Shown: in pieces, positions 35,885 through 44,955 of the stretch | Layout: every line of letters begins with the position of its first letter | Position numbering within the stretch: the stretch's first letter is position 1 | Origin: Methylophilales bacterium | GTDB lineage: Bacteria; Pseudomonadota; Gammaproteobacteria; Burkholderiales; Methylophilaceae | Length of the DNA stretch: 64,000 nucleotides | Direction of reading: 5' to 3' | Assembly (NCBI GenBank): GCA_019823025.1 | Contig: CP081940.1 | Coordinates: forward strand, 682,001 to 746,000 | Translations under genes and position numbers: made by a program | The notes under the pieces: model-generated | Database searches by the model: none | What the model saw: only the letters and a program-made list of their open reading frames with translations | Told to the model about the DNA's origin: nothing

Positions 35885-36945
35885 TGTTTAAAAAAGTTTT
35901 TATTTTGTTTTTTTTATCCCTGATTCTTGTTGGATGTGGACAAGAGGAAGAAATAGAGAAAAAGAAACAACGAATAATTAATATTAGTACTTCGCCAGTT
36001 CAAATCTATAACTTTAAAGATCAAGAATCAGCTATAGGGACTATTGAAGGCCTAATTGACCCTACAATCAGATCAGAAATTGCATCTTCAGTTAAAAAAA
36101 TATATACCAAAACGGGCACCATTCTAAAAAAAGGAGATCTTATTGCACAGCTTGATAATCAGGATTATCGCTATCAACTTGAATTAGCTGAAGCCGAATT
36201 AAGTCAACTTAAAATACGCTTAAATGGTCAAAATAAAACTTACCAGAGAAATTCTGAATTAGTTGATGAGAATTTTATTTCTCCTAATGCGCTTGATGAA
36301 ATAGTAAATCAAAAAAATGAAACAGAAGAGTTAATAAAAATATCAGAGGCAAGAGCTAAGATAGCTAAGTATAGACTAAGTAAAACTAAAATATATTCAC
36401 CTATTAGCGGAAAAGTTGAGAAACAGATAGCCTCTATTGGAGATTTTTTAAAAATAGGGGATCCAATAATTCAGATAATGAATAATGATCGCTTAAGAGC
36501 CCATGTTCCCTTTCCGGAAAAATTAGCGACAAAACTTAAGCCCGGATTACCTATTGAATTAAAAAGCCCCATAGTAGAAGAAAAAATTATAGTCAAAATT
36601 GCAGAATTAAAGCCCCAATTAATTTCTGATAGTCTTTCAATTGATGTTATTGCTGATATTATAAATCAGCCTAATTGGCAAGCTGGGGGAAGCGTTAGGG
36701 GGACAGTAATTTTTAAGGAAATAAGCAATTTATGTGTTCCTGAACAAAGCATAATCCTCAGGCCAGCTGGACAAGTTGTTTATGTAATTAAAAATGATGT
36801 TGCATATGAAAAGCCTGTTCAAACGGGTATCACCCAAAATGGAAAAACAGAAATTACTTCGGGTTTAAAGCTTGGCGAAATAATAGCTGTTGAGGGTGCT
36901 GCTTATCTTACTGATAAAGCTAAAGTTAATATTACGCAAAATTAA
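35884..36945 (+). CDS. RND efflux periplasmic adaptor (HlyD/AcrA family)
   Basis: A 353-residue lipoprotein. The signal peptide MFKKVFILFFLSLILVGCG ends in the lipobox LVGC. It then has a barrel-sandwich/lipoyl segment (IRSEIASSVKKIYTKTGTILKKGDLIAQLDNQDY), a short coiled-coil hairpin (about 90-155) and beta-barrel domains. It links the RND pump to an outer-membrane channel. The start at 35884 rather than 35854 restores the lipoprotein signal. No TolC-type gene is adjacent. Confidence 0.92.
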   Translation: MFKKVFILFFLSLILVGCGQEEEIEKKKQRIINISTSPVQIYNFKDQESAIGTIEGLIDPTIRSEIASSVKKIYTKTGTILKKGDLIAQLDNQDYRYQLELAEAELSQLKIRLNGQNKTYQRNSELVDENFISPNALDEIVNQKNETEELIKISEARAKIAKYRLSKTKIYSPISGKVEKQIASIGDFLKIGDPIIQIMNNDRLRAHVPFPEKLATKLKPGLPIELKSPIVEEKIIVKIAELKPQLISDSLSIDVIADIINQPNWQAGGSVRGTVIFKEISNLCVPEQSIILRPAGQVVYVIKNDVAYEKPVQTGITQNGKTEITSGLKLGEIIAVEGAAYLTDKAKVNITQN

Positions 36946-36948
36946 ATA

Positions 36949-39900
36949 ATGACGCTGCCTGAAATTTCAATTCGAAGATATGTTTTAGCCTGGATGATAT
37001 CTGGCATCTTTGTGCTGCTTGGTATCATTGGTTTTCAAAAAATAGGGATTGATAAATTCCCTATGGTTGAATTTCCCATCCTATCTGTCACAACCTCTCT
37101 TGAGGGGGCAAATCCAGAAATTATAGATTCTAGTATTACAAATATTATCGAAAATGCTGTCAATACAACTCCTGGAATTGAGTCTATTCGATCTGAGTCT
37201 TCCCCAGGTGTATCAGTGGTAAGCATTACCTTTAATTTAGATAAAAATATTGAAGTAGCATTTAATGAAATTCAATCAAAAGTGAGTCAAGTTGCTCGTA
37301 GACTCCCTAAGGACATTGTCCCTCCAGTTGTAAGAAAAGTTGAAACAAATGCAAGTGCAATCATGTGGCTATCTTTAACAGGTAATCGAACAATTCAACA
37401 ACTTAATTTATATGCCTCAAACATCTTAAAGAAAAAAATCGAAACAATAGATGGTGTCGGTGAAATTAGATTGGGCGGTAAAAGAGATAGAACTGTAAGA
37501 ATAAATCTTTTACCTGAAAAAATGTCTGCACTTAAAATTACAGCTGAAGATCTTATCTCCGCATTTGATAATGAACACGTCCAATTTCCGGGAGGATTTC
37601 TTGTAAGATCAAAATCAGAAAAAATGTTTAAACTCGATCTAGAGTTTCATAATGTCAATGATATCCAAGAAATGATTATTGCTTACAGGGATGGAGGAGC
37701 AATTAAGGTTAAAGACATTGCTGAGGTTGAGGATGGTCTTGATGACTATAGAGAAACTGCAAGGTTTAATGGTGAAACAAGTATTGGCTTAGGCATTGTA
37801 AAAGTAGCAAACACCAATACCGTCGATATCATAAAAAAAGTGCAAGAAAAAATTGAAAATGAAATCACACCAAACTTACCTCCAGGATTAAAAATTCAGT
37901 ATTCAACAGATGATTCAATTTATATCAAGTCTATGGTGAAGTCGCTTCAGGAGCATATTTTGGAAGGTACTATCCTGGCATCGCTCATTGTTCTTTTATT
38001 TCTGGGTTCGATAAGATCGACGTTAATTATTGCTGTAGCTATACCAATCTCCCTATTAGGAGCCATAGCTATTATGTATTTCTATAACTTTACTTTTAAT
38101 AGCATGACATTATTAGCTTTGATCCTACTCATTGGAATTGTTGTTGATGACTCCATCGTTGTTCTTGAGAATGTCTTTAGACACCATAAAAAGATTGATA
38201 AAAACATTTTTAATGCATCTATTAATGGGAGCAATGAAGTGGTTTTTGCCGTGTTAGCCTCATCTATTGCTCTAGTGTGTATTTTTGGTCCGGTTATTTT
38301 TATGGAAGGTATTGTTGGTCGTTTCTTTGAATCATTTGCTATTGTCGTCACAAGCGGTGTGCTTGTTTCATTAGTCGTTTCACTTACATTAACCCCAATG
38401 CTATGTTCAAAATTCTTAGAAAAAAAAGAAAAACCAATTAATGCCTTATCAAAATTTGATAGTACTTTTATGAAGGTTGAAAAATTTTATAAGCAAATCT
38501 TAACTTGGTCACTAATTCATCGCTGGAAAGTTCTTTTGTTGAGCTTTCTTATTGTTCTATCGAGTGGATTCTTTTTTTCAAAAGTCGAAAAAACTTTTTT
38601 GCCGGAACAAGATGAAAGTAGATTTAGTGTTAGGTTTAAAACCCCACTCGGTTCCAATATGGACTATACCTATAAAAAATTACTTGAAATTGAAAATGTT
38701 CTTGATAAATATGATGGTGTTATCAAGGGTGTATTTTCTTCCATTGGACTGGGAAGCAGGGGTCAAGTCAATTCAGGGTTTATAAGTGTCATGCTGAAAG
38801 ATAAACAAAATCGCCTGCTGTCTCAATCAGAAATAATAAAACAGATTAAAGGTGATTTTGATTCTTTAACTGGAGTGAAGGCCTTTATATCTGCTCCCTC
38901 CATTGCTGGCGGAAGGCGATCTGAACCTTTACAATTTTCTCTCATCGGACCAAATATTGAGACCGTTTCGTCCTTAGCAGATCAGCTACAATACGAACTG
39001 TCACAAATCGAAGGTCTAGGGCGCATTGATTTAGATTTACAACTCAGTTTACCTCAAATGAATCTTCAAATTGATAGAGAGAGAGCCGCGAGTTTTGGAA
39101 TTAGTGCAGCCAATATCGCAAATTCGATTTCCGTTTTTAGTAATGGGCTTGATGTAGCTCGGTTTAACGATGAGCCTGGGGATGGACAAAGGTATGATAT
39201 TCGAATGAAAGCAAAAGAAGGTATTATTGAGGAGATATCGGACCTTAAAAAAATTAATTTAAAAGGAGATACGGGAGAACTTGTTCGACTTGATTCTATT
39301 GCAAGCTTCACAGAAACGCTAGGTCCAGCTGTCATGGGTAGACAAGATTTACAATACTCTGCAAATTTTTATGCTAACCCAACAATTTCCCTTGGTGAAG
39401 CCGTCAAAGTTGTAAACAATGCCAGTCAAAAAATACTTCCTAGTGAGTACTCTATTAAGCTTGTTGGTCAGGCTAAAGAATTTGCCAAAACCACCAGTAA
39501 TATTTTATTTGCTTTTTCCTTAGCAACAGTTCTCTTATACATGGTTTTATCAAGTCTATTTAATTCTTTCTTTCAACCCTTAATCGTAATGCTCGCCCAA
39601 CCTTTGGCAATTATTGGTGGAGTGATGTTGTTGTGGGTAACTGGGAATAGCCTGAATATATATTCAATGATTGGAATGGTTTTATTAATTGGCTTAGTTG
39701 CCAAAAATTCCATTCTACTGGTCGATATGACCAACCAAATTAAAGCAAAGGGTAAGAGTACTAATCACGCACTTTTAGAAGCATGCCCCATAAGGTTAAG
39801 ACCTGTTCTTATGACCTCACTGACACTTATACTTGCTCTTCTTCCAGCCGCATTAGGGTATGGTGCAGGATCAGAAACTAATGGTCCCTTATCGGTTGCT

Positions 39901-40008
39901 GTTATTGGTGGCATGTTATCTTCTACACTACTCACCTTAGTCGTTATCCCATCAGCTTACTCATTATCATTAGATTTTTTAGAGCGAAGAAAAAAAGTTA
40001 ATCCTTAA
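36949..40008 (+). CDS. RND efflux permease (AcrB/HAE-type)
   Basis: A 1019-residue, twelve-helix, proton-driven pump. The paired aspartates for proton relay are in GIVVDDSIVVLENVFRHH on helix 4. ISIRRYVLAWMISGIFVLLG at the start and the repeat organisation (two large periplasmic domains) are typical. It follows the adaptor by 3 bases. It resembles the MexF/MdtB-like subgroup without clear substrate. Its 3' end overlaps the convergent symporter gene by 11 bases. Confidence 0.94.
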   Translation: MTLPEISIRRYVLAWMISGIFVLLGIIGFQKIGIDKFPMVEFPILSVTTSLEGANPEIIDSSITNIIENAVNTTPGIESIRSESSPGVSVVSITFNLDKNIEVAFNEIQSKVSQVARRLPKDIVPPVVRKVETNASAIMWLSLTGNRTIQQLNLYASNILKKKIETIDGVGEIRLGGKRDRTVRINLLPEKMSALKITAEDLISAFDNEHVQFPGGFLVRSKSEKMFKLDLEFHNVNDIQEMIIAYRDGGAIKVKDIAEVEDGLDDYRETARFNGETSIGLGIVKVANTNTVDIIKKVQEKIENEITPNLPPGLKIQYSTDDSIYIKSMVKSLQEHILEGTILASLIVLLFLGSIRSTLIIAVAIPISLLGAIAIMYFYNFTFNSMTLLALILLIGIVVDDSIVVLENVFRHHKKIDKNIFNASINGSNEVVFAVLASSIALVCIFGPVIFMEGIVGRFFESFAIVVTSGVLVSLVVSLTLTPMLCSKFLEKKEKPINALSKFDSTFMKVEKFYKQILTWSLIHRWKVLLLSFLIVLSSGFFFSKVEKTFLPEQDESRFSVRFKTPLGSNMDYTYKKLLEIENVLDKYDGVIKGVFSSIGLGSRGQVNSGFISVMLKDKQNRLLSQSEIIKQIKGDFDSLTGVKAFISAPSIAGGRRSEPLQFSLIGPNIETVSSLADQLQYELSQIEGLGRIDLDLQLSLPQMNLQIDRERAASFGISAANIANSISVFSNGLDVARFNDEPGDGQRYDIRMKAKEGIIEEISDLKKINLKGDTGELVRLDSIASFTETLGPAVMGRQDLQYSANFYANPTISLGEAVKVVNNASQKILPSEYSIKLVGQAKEFAKTTSNILFAFSLATVLLYMVLSSLFNSFFQPLIVMLAQPLAIIGGVMLLWVTGNSLNIYSMIGMVLLIGLVAKNSILLVDMTNQIKAKGKSTNHALLEACPIRLRPVLMTSLTLILALLPAALGYGAGSETNGPLSVAVIGGMLSSTLLTLVVIPSAYSLSLDFLERRKKVNP

Positions 40009-41218
40009 CTAATTTATCAATAATTAAGGTCCCTACTAAATCGCCTTCAACATTTACTGTTGTTCGAAACGTGTCTAGCAAACGATCCATTGGTATTAAT
40101 ATGCCAAGAGCTTCCAAAGGAAGTCCCAACACTTGAAGCACCATAGCCATTGTCACCATTCCCGCACTTGGAATTCCAGGGGCTCCAATTGAGGCGATCA
40201 TAGCAATAAAAAATAAAACAAACTGTTGAGATAACCCTAAATCTAGTCCTACTAAATTTGCGATGAATAATGCCGCTGCTGCCTCATACATTGCCGTTCC
40301 ATCCATATTCATCGTGGCACCGATTGGCAAAACAAAATTAGAAACATCTTTTGATGCACCGAAGTTATTCTGTGATGCTTTCAGTGTAATAGGGAGTGTG
40401 GCACTACTCGAACTTGTTGCAAATGCCGAAATAAATGACACTCTCCCGCCTTTCCATAAAGACAAAATATTTACTCTATTAAAAATGAATAATAGAGTTG
40501 GTAAAAATATTATTCCGTGAAATAAAATTACTCCGATAACAATCAGTATAAAAATTCCAACTTGAGAGAAGATTGCTATATTTTGACTAACCACCATATT
40601 TACCAGTAAGCCGAATATGCCAAAAGGGGCAATATACATTATCCAATTTACAATTTTAAAAATTATTTCATAAAAGCTTTTAAAAAAATCTCTTGCTGGG
40701 TTTAATGCTTTATTTTTTTCATTTAGCGCTATGCCAATCAAGATAGAAAATATAATGAGAGGTAAAATTTTTCCATTTGCCAGTGATGCAAACGGATTTT
40801 CAAATAAACCTAAAATGAATTGATAAATAAAATCTTTAAAAGATAAAGCCTCAGACGTTACTACCTCATTTAGCTGCCAAGCATCTATAGAAACGCCTAT
40901 GCCTGGCTTAAACAAATTCATTGCTATCATTGCAATAAAAACTGCGAAAAACATGGTTCCGGCAAAGTATAAAAGTGTTGATCTCCAGATAGTACCAGCT
41001 TTATTAGAGGAGACTAAGTTTGAAATTCCATTTACAATAGAAAAAAATACCAGAGGAACTAAAATCATTTTTAACGTGGTAATAAAAATTTGACCTGCCA
41101 AAATAGATATATCTGAAATATATTGAAGTATTAATGAATCGGGAAATTTTTTTATGACTAATCCAATTATAATTCCCGCTATCGCTGCAAGCAGTATATA
41201 TTTATTTGCATTTTTCAT
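39998..41218 (-). CDS. Dicarboxylate/amino acid:cation symporter (DAACS)
   Basis: A 406-residue transporter of the GltP/DctA fold. Hairpin 1 carries the serine-rich SSSSATLPIT, helix 7 has NMDGTAMYE, and hairpin 2 has GAPGIPSAG. These bind substrate and sodium or protons. Substrates are likely glutamate, aspartate or C4-dicarboxylates; sequence alone cannot choose. Its start overlaps the rsmB stop by one base. Confidence 0.92.
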   Translation of the reverse strand: MKNANKYILLAAIAGIIIGLVIKKFPDSLILQYISDISILAGQIFITTLKMILVPLVFFSIVNGISNLVSSNKAGTIWRSTLLYFAGTMFFAVFIAMIAMNLFKPGIGVSIDAWQLNEVVTSEALSFKDFIYQFILGLFENPFASLANGKILPLIIFSILIGIALNEKNKALNPARDFFKSFYEIIFKIVNWIMYIAPFGIFGLLVNMVVSQNIAIFSQVGIFILIVIGVILFHGIIFLPTLLFIFNRVNILSLWKGGRVSFISAFATSSSSATLPITLKASQNNFGASKDVSNFVLPIGATMNMDGTAMYEAAAALFIANLVGLDLGLSQQFVLFFIAMIASIGAPGIPSAGMVTMAMVLQVLGLPLEALGILIPMDRLLDTFRTTVNVEGDLVGTLIIDKLVKD

Positions 41219-42483
41219 TATCTAACTCTCTCCATAACTGCTCCAAAAAAACCATCTGTGTCATTTTCGTATGGATTTAGCTTTAGGTATTTTTTATCGT
41301 CCAAAGTAACACCAAACTTATCAAGTATTGCAGATTTTGATATTAATTTAAAATCTGAATTTTCAAATAGAAAATTTCTCACTTGCTCCTCATTTTCTTC
41401 ATTAAGCAAACTACATGTGGCATATATTAATAATCCTTTTTTTTTGCATAATCTGGCTGCCGAATGAAGAATGTTCTTTTGCTTAGCTATTAGCTCCATC
41501 AATGACTTTTCTGAGTGCTTCCATTTTAGGTCTGGGTTTCTACGTAATGTCCCAAAGCCAGTGCATGGTGCGTCAACGAGAACCCTGTCGAACTTTTCTT
41601 TTAACCTCTTAATTTTAAGATCATTTTCACTTGAAATTCTTTGTATTGAAATATTTGATGCACCTGATCTTTTTAATCTAGTTTTTAAGCTATCTAATCT
41701 TTTATCTGAAATATCAAAACTATATATTCTTCCAGTATTTTTCATCATAGCTGTCATAGCTAAGGTTTTACCTCCGGCCCCAGCACAAAAATCTGCGACC
41801 ATCTGCCCTCTCTTTGCATCAGCTAAATATGCTAATAATTGACTCCCCTCATCTTGAACTTCTATGTTGCCCTCAAGATATAGTGGATGTTTCTGTATGT
41901 AACTTCCTCTAGGTAAATTAATACCAATTGGCGATATTTTGGCTTCTAGAATTTGGCTTTCTACCTCCTGAAACGATTCCTTTAGTTCAGTCATTATCTC
42001 TTGCCTACTTTTCCCTTTAAGGGTGTTTACTCTGACGCAGAGTTGCGCAGGTAATAAAAGGGCGTTAGCAATTTGTATGGCCTTTTTTTCATTGTATTGA
42101 GCAGATAACTTTAGCCAAAACCACTCCGGTAAGCTTAATTTTGCTGAGAGATCAATATTTGTTATTTTATTTGCTTTTACTTTGGATAGCCACTTTCCAT
42201 CATCCTCACTGATCATGGGCAATAAATCACGAATACTCCTTCCTTTTAATTTAATTAAATATATAAGAATTAATTTAAATGGATTTGATGTTGAACCTAA
42301 AGCCTCAAGATATCTTTTATTTCTAATGACATTAAAATAAGTATCAGCAATGAGTGATCTCTCAGATTTGCCTATATTTTTATTTTTTTTAAAAAAGAAA
42401 CTCAATTGAGAATCAGCTGGAAAATTATTAGAAAAGCTTTCTTCTAAAACCTCGGCACATGACTTTATAGAAAATCTATTCAT
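41218..42483 (-). CDS. rsmB: 16S rRNA (cytosine-967-C5)-methyltransferase
   Basis: A 421-residue RsmB (Sun) protein. An N-terminal NusB-like domain (about 1-140) is followed by a SAM-dependent domain with VADFCAGAGGKTLAM, VLVDAPCTGFGTLRRNPDLKW and the catalytic YATCSLLNEENEEQV. The two cysteines in DAPC and ATC are the m5C pair. It overlaps the DUF3108 gene by 8 bases and the symporter by one. Confidence 0.94.
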   Translation of the reverse strand: MNRFSIKSCAEVLEESFSNNFPADSQLSFFFKKNKNIGKSERSLIADTYFNVIRNKRYLEALGSTSNPFKLILIYLIKLKGRSIRDLLPMISEDDGKWLSKVKANKITNIDLSAKLSLPEWFWLKLSAQYNEKKAIQIANALLLPAQLCVRVNTLKGKSRQEIMTELKESFQEVESQILEAKISPIGINLPRGSYIQKHPLYLEGNIEVQDEGSQLLAYLADAKRGQMVADFCAGAGGKTLAMTAMMKNTGRIYSFDISDKRLDSLKTRLKRSGASNISIQRISSENDLKIKRLKEKFDRVLVDAPCTGFGTLRRNPDLKWKHSEKSLMELIAKQKNILHSAARLCKKKGLLIYATCSLLNEENEEQVRNFLFENSDFKLISKSAILDKFGVTLDDKKYLKLNPYENDTDGFFGAVMERVR

Positions 42484-43234
42484 CTATTTCTTTAATATTA
42501 AGATCTGTATTTTTTAAATTTTGGTCAATCATTAATCCACCTTTCATCTTTAATCTTATTTTAATAGGGATTCTATAAGCACTTTTTGAGAGCCAAATAA
42601 AATGCTTTGAATTTTTAACTGAGGTAATTTCACCCTCATATAATTCCGTTTGAAAATTTCTTTCATTGATTCTTATACTTTCATCCTTAATTTTTTTATA
42701 TTCAATATTCCTAACCTTTTTTCCTTCTAAAAAATTAAATGTATACGTTGGCTTAGTTTTTTCAAAATGAAATTGTAAAATTAACGTTGGGATATCTAAT
42801 AAATTACCCACATATTTTTTTTCAGTTAACTTTTTTTTGTAGTCAACTTTTAGCTTGTCATTCTTTCTATCGTAAGTTACAGATATATTTTTTTTTGGTT
42901 TTTTTAGGTCATTAACTAAAAATGAATTGAATAAAAGCCCCTTATTGCTTACTAAACCTTCACTCTGAATATCTTTATCTCCAAAAAATTTTAGAAATCT
43001 TTTTGTTTTTAAAAAAACATTCAAATCATATTTTTTACTTTTCTGCTTATATTGTAATTTTATTTCACCAGAGGATATTTGGGTATTTTCTACCTCAATA
43101 TTTCTAAGTTTTATAAACTGGAATAGCTCATAGTCAATGTAAAAATTCTCTGGTAGCTTCTTGAAGGCAAATAGACTTTGAGAAAAAAGTATTAAAACTA
43201 AAAAATACTTAGATAATTTGTATTTGTGGTTCAT
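42476..43234 (-). CDS. DUF3108 exported protein
   Basis: A 252-residue protein with a signal peptide (SKYFLVLILFSQSLFAF, about 8-24) and a beta-rich periplasmic body matching the DUF3108 pattern (NFYIDYELFQF... SGEIKLQYKQKSKKYDLNV... YRIPIKIRLKMKGGLMIDQNL). Family function is unknown; it is likely at the envelope. In betaproteobacteria it is often found next to purM or purN genes. It overlaps purM by 26 bases. Confidence 0.8.
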   Translation of the reverse strand: MNHKYKLSKYFLVLILFSQSLFAFKKLPENFYIDYELFQFIKLRNIEVENTQISSGEIKLQYKQKSKKYDLNVFLKTKRFLKFFGDKDIQSEGLVSNKGLLFNSFLVNDLKKPKKNISVTYDRKNDKLKVDYKKKLTEKKYVGNLLDIPTLILQFHFEKTKPTYTFNFLEGKKVRNIEYKKIKDESIRINERNFQTELYEGEITSVKNSKHFIWLSKSAYRIPIKIRLKMKGGLMIDQNLKNTDLNIKEIDE

Positions 43235-44258
43235 CTACAACTTTTTTGGTTATTTTTCCAATTTCAAAGGCATTTTCTTTTGAATTTCTGAGGGATGTCA
43301 TTACTCTGTCTTTTGATTCTTTTTTTACTATGATAACCATACCAATTCCACAATTAAATGTTTTAAATAATTCGTCATCATCTAGGTGTGCTTCAGATTT
43401 TATCCAGTTAAATAATTTAGGGATTTTCCAAGAATTTTTCGAGATAACAGCCTTGAACTCATTAGGAATGACTCTTGGAATATTCTCAGTCAAGCCGCCT
43501 CCAGTAATATGTGCCATTGCATTTATTTTTTCAGTTTTTAAAACTTCTAAAATTGATTGCGTATAAATTTTCGTAGGCTTGATTAATAAATCACCAATAG
43601 TCTCATTATCAATTTTTAAATCTAAATTTATTTTTTTTTCAGATATTATTTTTCTAATCAGAGAATATCCATTTGAATGTGCTCCAGATGAACTAATACC
43701 AATTATGATATCGCCTTCATCTACACTTTTACCATCGATTATTTTAGTTTTATCTACTGCACCAACACAAAAGCCAGCTAGGTCGTACTCATCACCTTGA
43801 TACATCCCCGGCATTTCTGCAGTTTCACCTCCAACCAGAGAGCATTTTGCTAGCTTACATCCATCACTGATACCCTTGATAACTTTTTCAGCAATTTGAG
43901 TATTTAATTTTCCACATGCAAAATAATCCAGAAAAAATAAGGGCTCAGCTCCTTGAACAATAATATCATTGACGCACATTGCAACTAAGTCTTGTCCTAT
44001 CGTGTCATGTTTGTTAAGTTCAAATGCTAATTTTAGCTTTGTTCCTACGCCATCAGTGCCAGAAACAAGTACTGGATTATTGATATGATTTGGCATCTCA
44101 AACATTGAACCAAAACCACCTAACCCACCTAAAACCTCTTTTCTAAAAGTAGACTTTGCGTGTGGTTTAATTTTTTCAATTAGGTTATTTCCAGCCTCAA
44201 TATTTACCCCAGAATCCATATATGTAATTGAGTTATCTTCAGATTTTTTTTGAGACAA
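43209..44258 (-). CDS. purM: Phosphoribosylformylglycinamidine cyclo-ligase
   Basis: A 349-residue AIR synthetase of purine synthesis. YMDSGVNIEAGNNLIEKIKP, GTDGVGTKLKLAF, ALVAMCVNDI-type VAMCVNDIIVQGAEPLFFLDYFACG and AHITGGGLTENIPRVIP are the ATP- and substrate-binding signatures. It overlaps the DUF3108 gene by 26 bases and is divergent from hda, the usual betaproteobacterial pairing. Confidence 0.96.
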   Translation of the reverse strand: MSQKKSEDNSITYMDSGVNIEAGNNLIEKIKPHAKSTFRKEVLGGLGGFGSMFEMPNHINNPVLVSGTDGVGTKLKLAFELNKHDTIGQDLVAMCVNDIIVQGAEPLFFLDYFACGKLNTQIAEKVIKGISDGCKLAKCSLVGGETAEMPGMYQGDEYDLAGFCVGAVDKTKIIDGKSVDEGDIIIGISSSGAHSNGYSLIRKIISEKKINLDLKIDNETIGDLLIKPTKIYTQSILEVLKTEKINAMAHITGGGLTENIPRVIPNEFKAVISKNSWKIPKLFNWIKSEAHLDDDELFKTFNCGIGMVIIVKKESKDRVMTSLRNSKENAFEIGKITKKVVDEPQIQII

Positions 44259-44345
44259 TTTGGTTTAATCCTTATTAGATTTGCGAGTTTATGTATAGTA
44301 AGATTTTAACTTAATTTTACTTAATAGGCACATGGTGCCACAGGA

Positions 44346-44945
44346 ATGATGGATCAACTTTTACTTGACATACAAACACCTAAGGTTAAATCATTTGAAA
44401 ATTTTATTATTGGTGATAACTTTGAAGCAATTAGCATTATAAAAAAATTTATAACTGACAAAAACCTTCAATTTTTTTATTTGTGGGGTGTTGAAGGCTC
44501 AGGGAAGTCGCATTTATCCGATGTGGTAAAAAGAGGTAACATTTTTGTTATTGAGGATATTGATATTAAAAATAATATGGAGCAAGTGGAAGCTTTTAAT
44601 ATTTTTAATGATTGCAAAGAGAATGGTAAAAAACTTTTCATAACTGGGGCTAACTCTCCCAACAACATGGGTTTGCGGGGTGATTTAGCAAGCAGACTTA
44701 GTTGGGGTCTTGTCTATCAAATTAAACCACTAACAGATAGCGAGAAGAAATTAGCATTATTGAGTCATTCAAAACAAAAGGGGATGTCATGTAGCGAAAA
44801 TGTTATTGAATATTGTATGAGACATTTACAAAGAGACTTACACTACTTAATCGCAACCTTGGATGCATTAGATAATTGGTCCTTAAAGACGAAAAAGCCA
44901 ATTACTATTCCCCTCCTAAAAAAACTTCTTGAAAACAAAGAGTAA
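44346..44945 (+). CDS. hda: DnaA-related regulator Hda
   Basis: A 199-residue single AAA+ domain related to DnaA. The Walker A region is WGVEGSGKSHL (about 49-59), with Walker B VIEDID and the arginine-finger region GDLASRLSWGLVYQI. The N-terminal QLLLDIQTPKVKSFENFIIGDN holds the clamp-binding QLLLDI pattern. Hda with the sliding clamp promotes ATP hydrolysis on DnaA. Two adjacent ATGs follow ACAGGA; the second may be used. Confidence 0.92.
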   Translation: MMDQLLLDIQTPKVKSFENFIIGDNFEAISIIKKFITDKNLQFFYLWGVEGSGKSHLSDVVKRGNIFVIEDIDIKNNMEQVEAFNIFNDCKENGKKLFITGANSPNNMGLRGDLASRLSWGLVYQIKPLTDSEKKLALLSHSKQKGMSCSENVIEYCMRHLQRDLHYLIATLDALDNWSLKTKKPITIPLLKKLLENKE

Positions 44946-44955
44946 ATTTTTTTAT

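Noticed and set aside
41471..41842. 123-codon open frame on the plus strand
   Set aside because: It is antisense to the catalytic domain of rsmB; no start signal or recognisable family.
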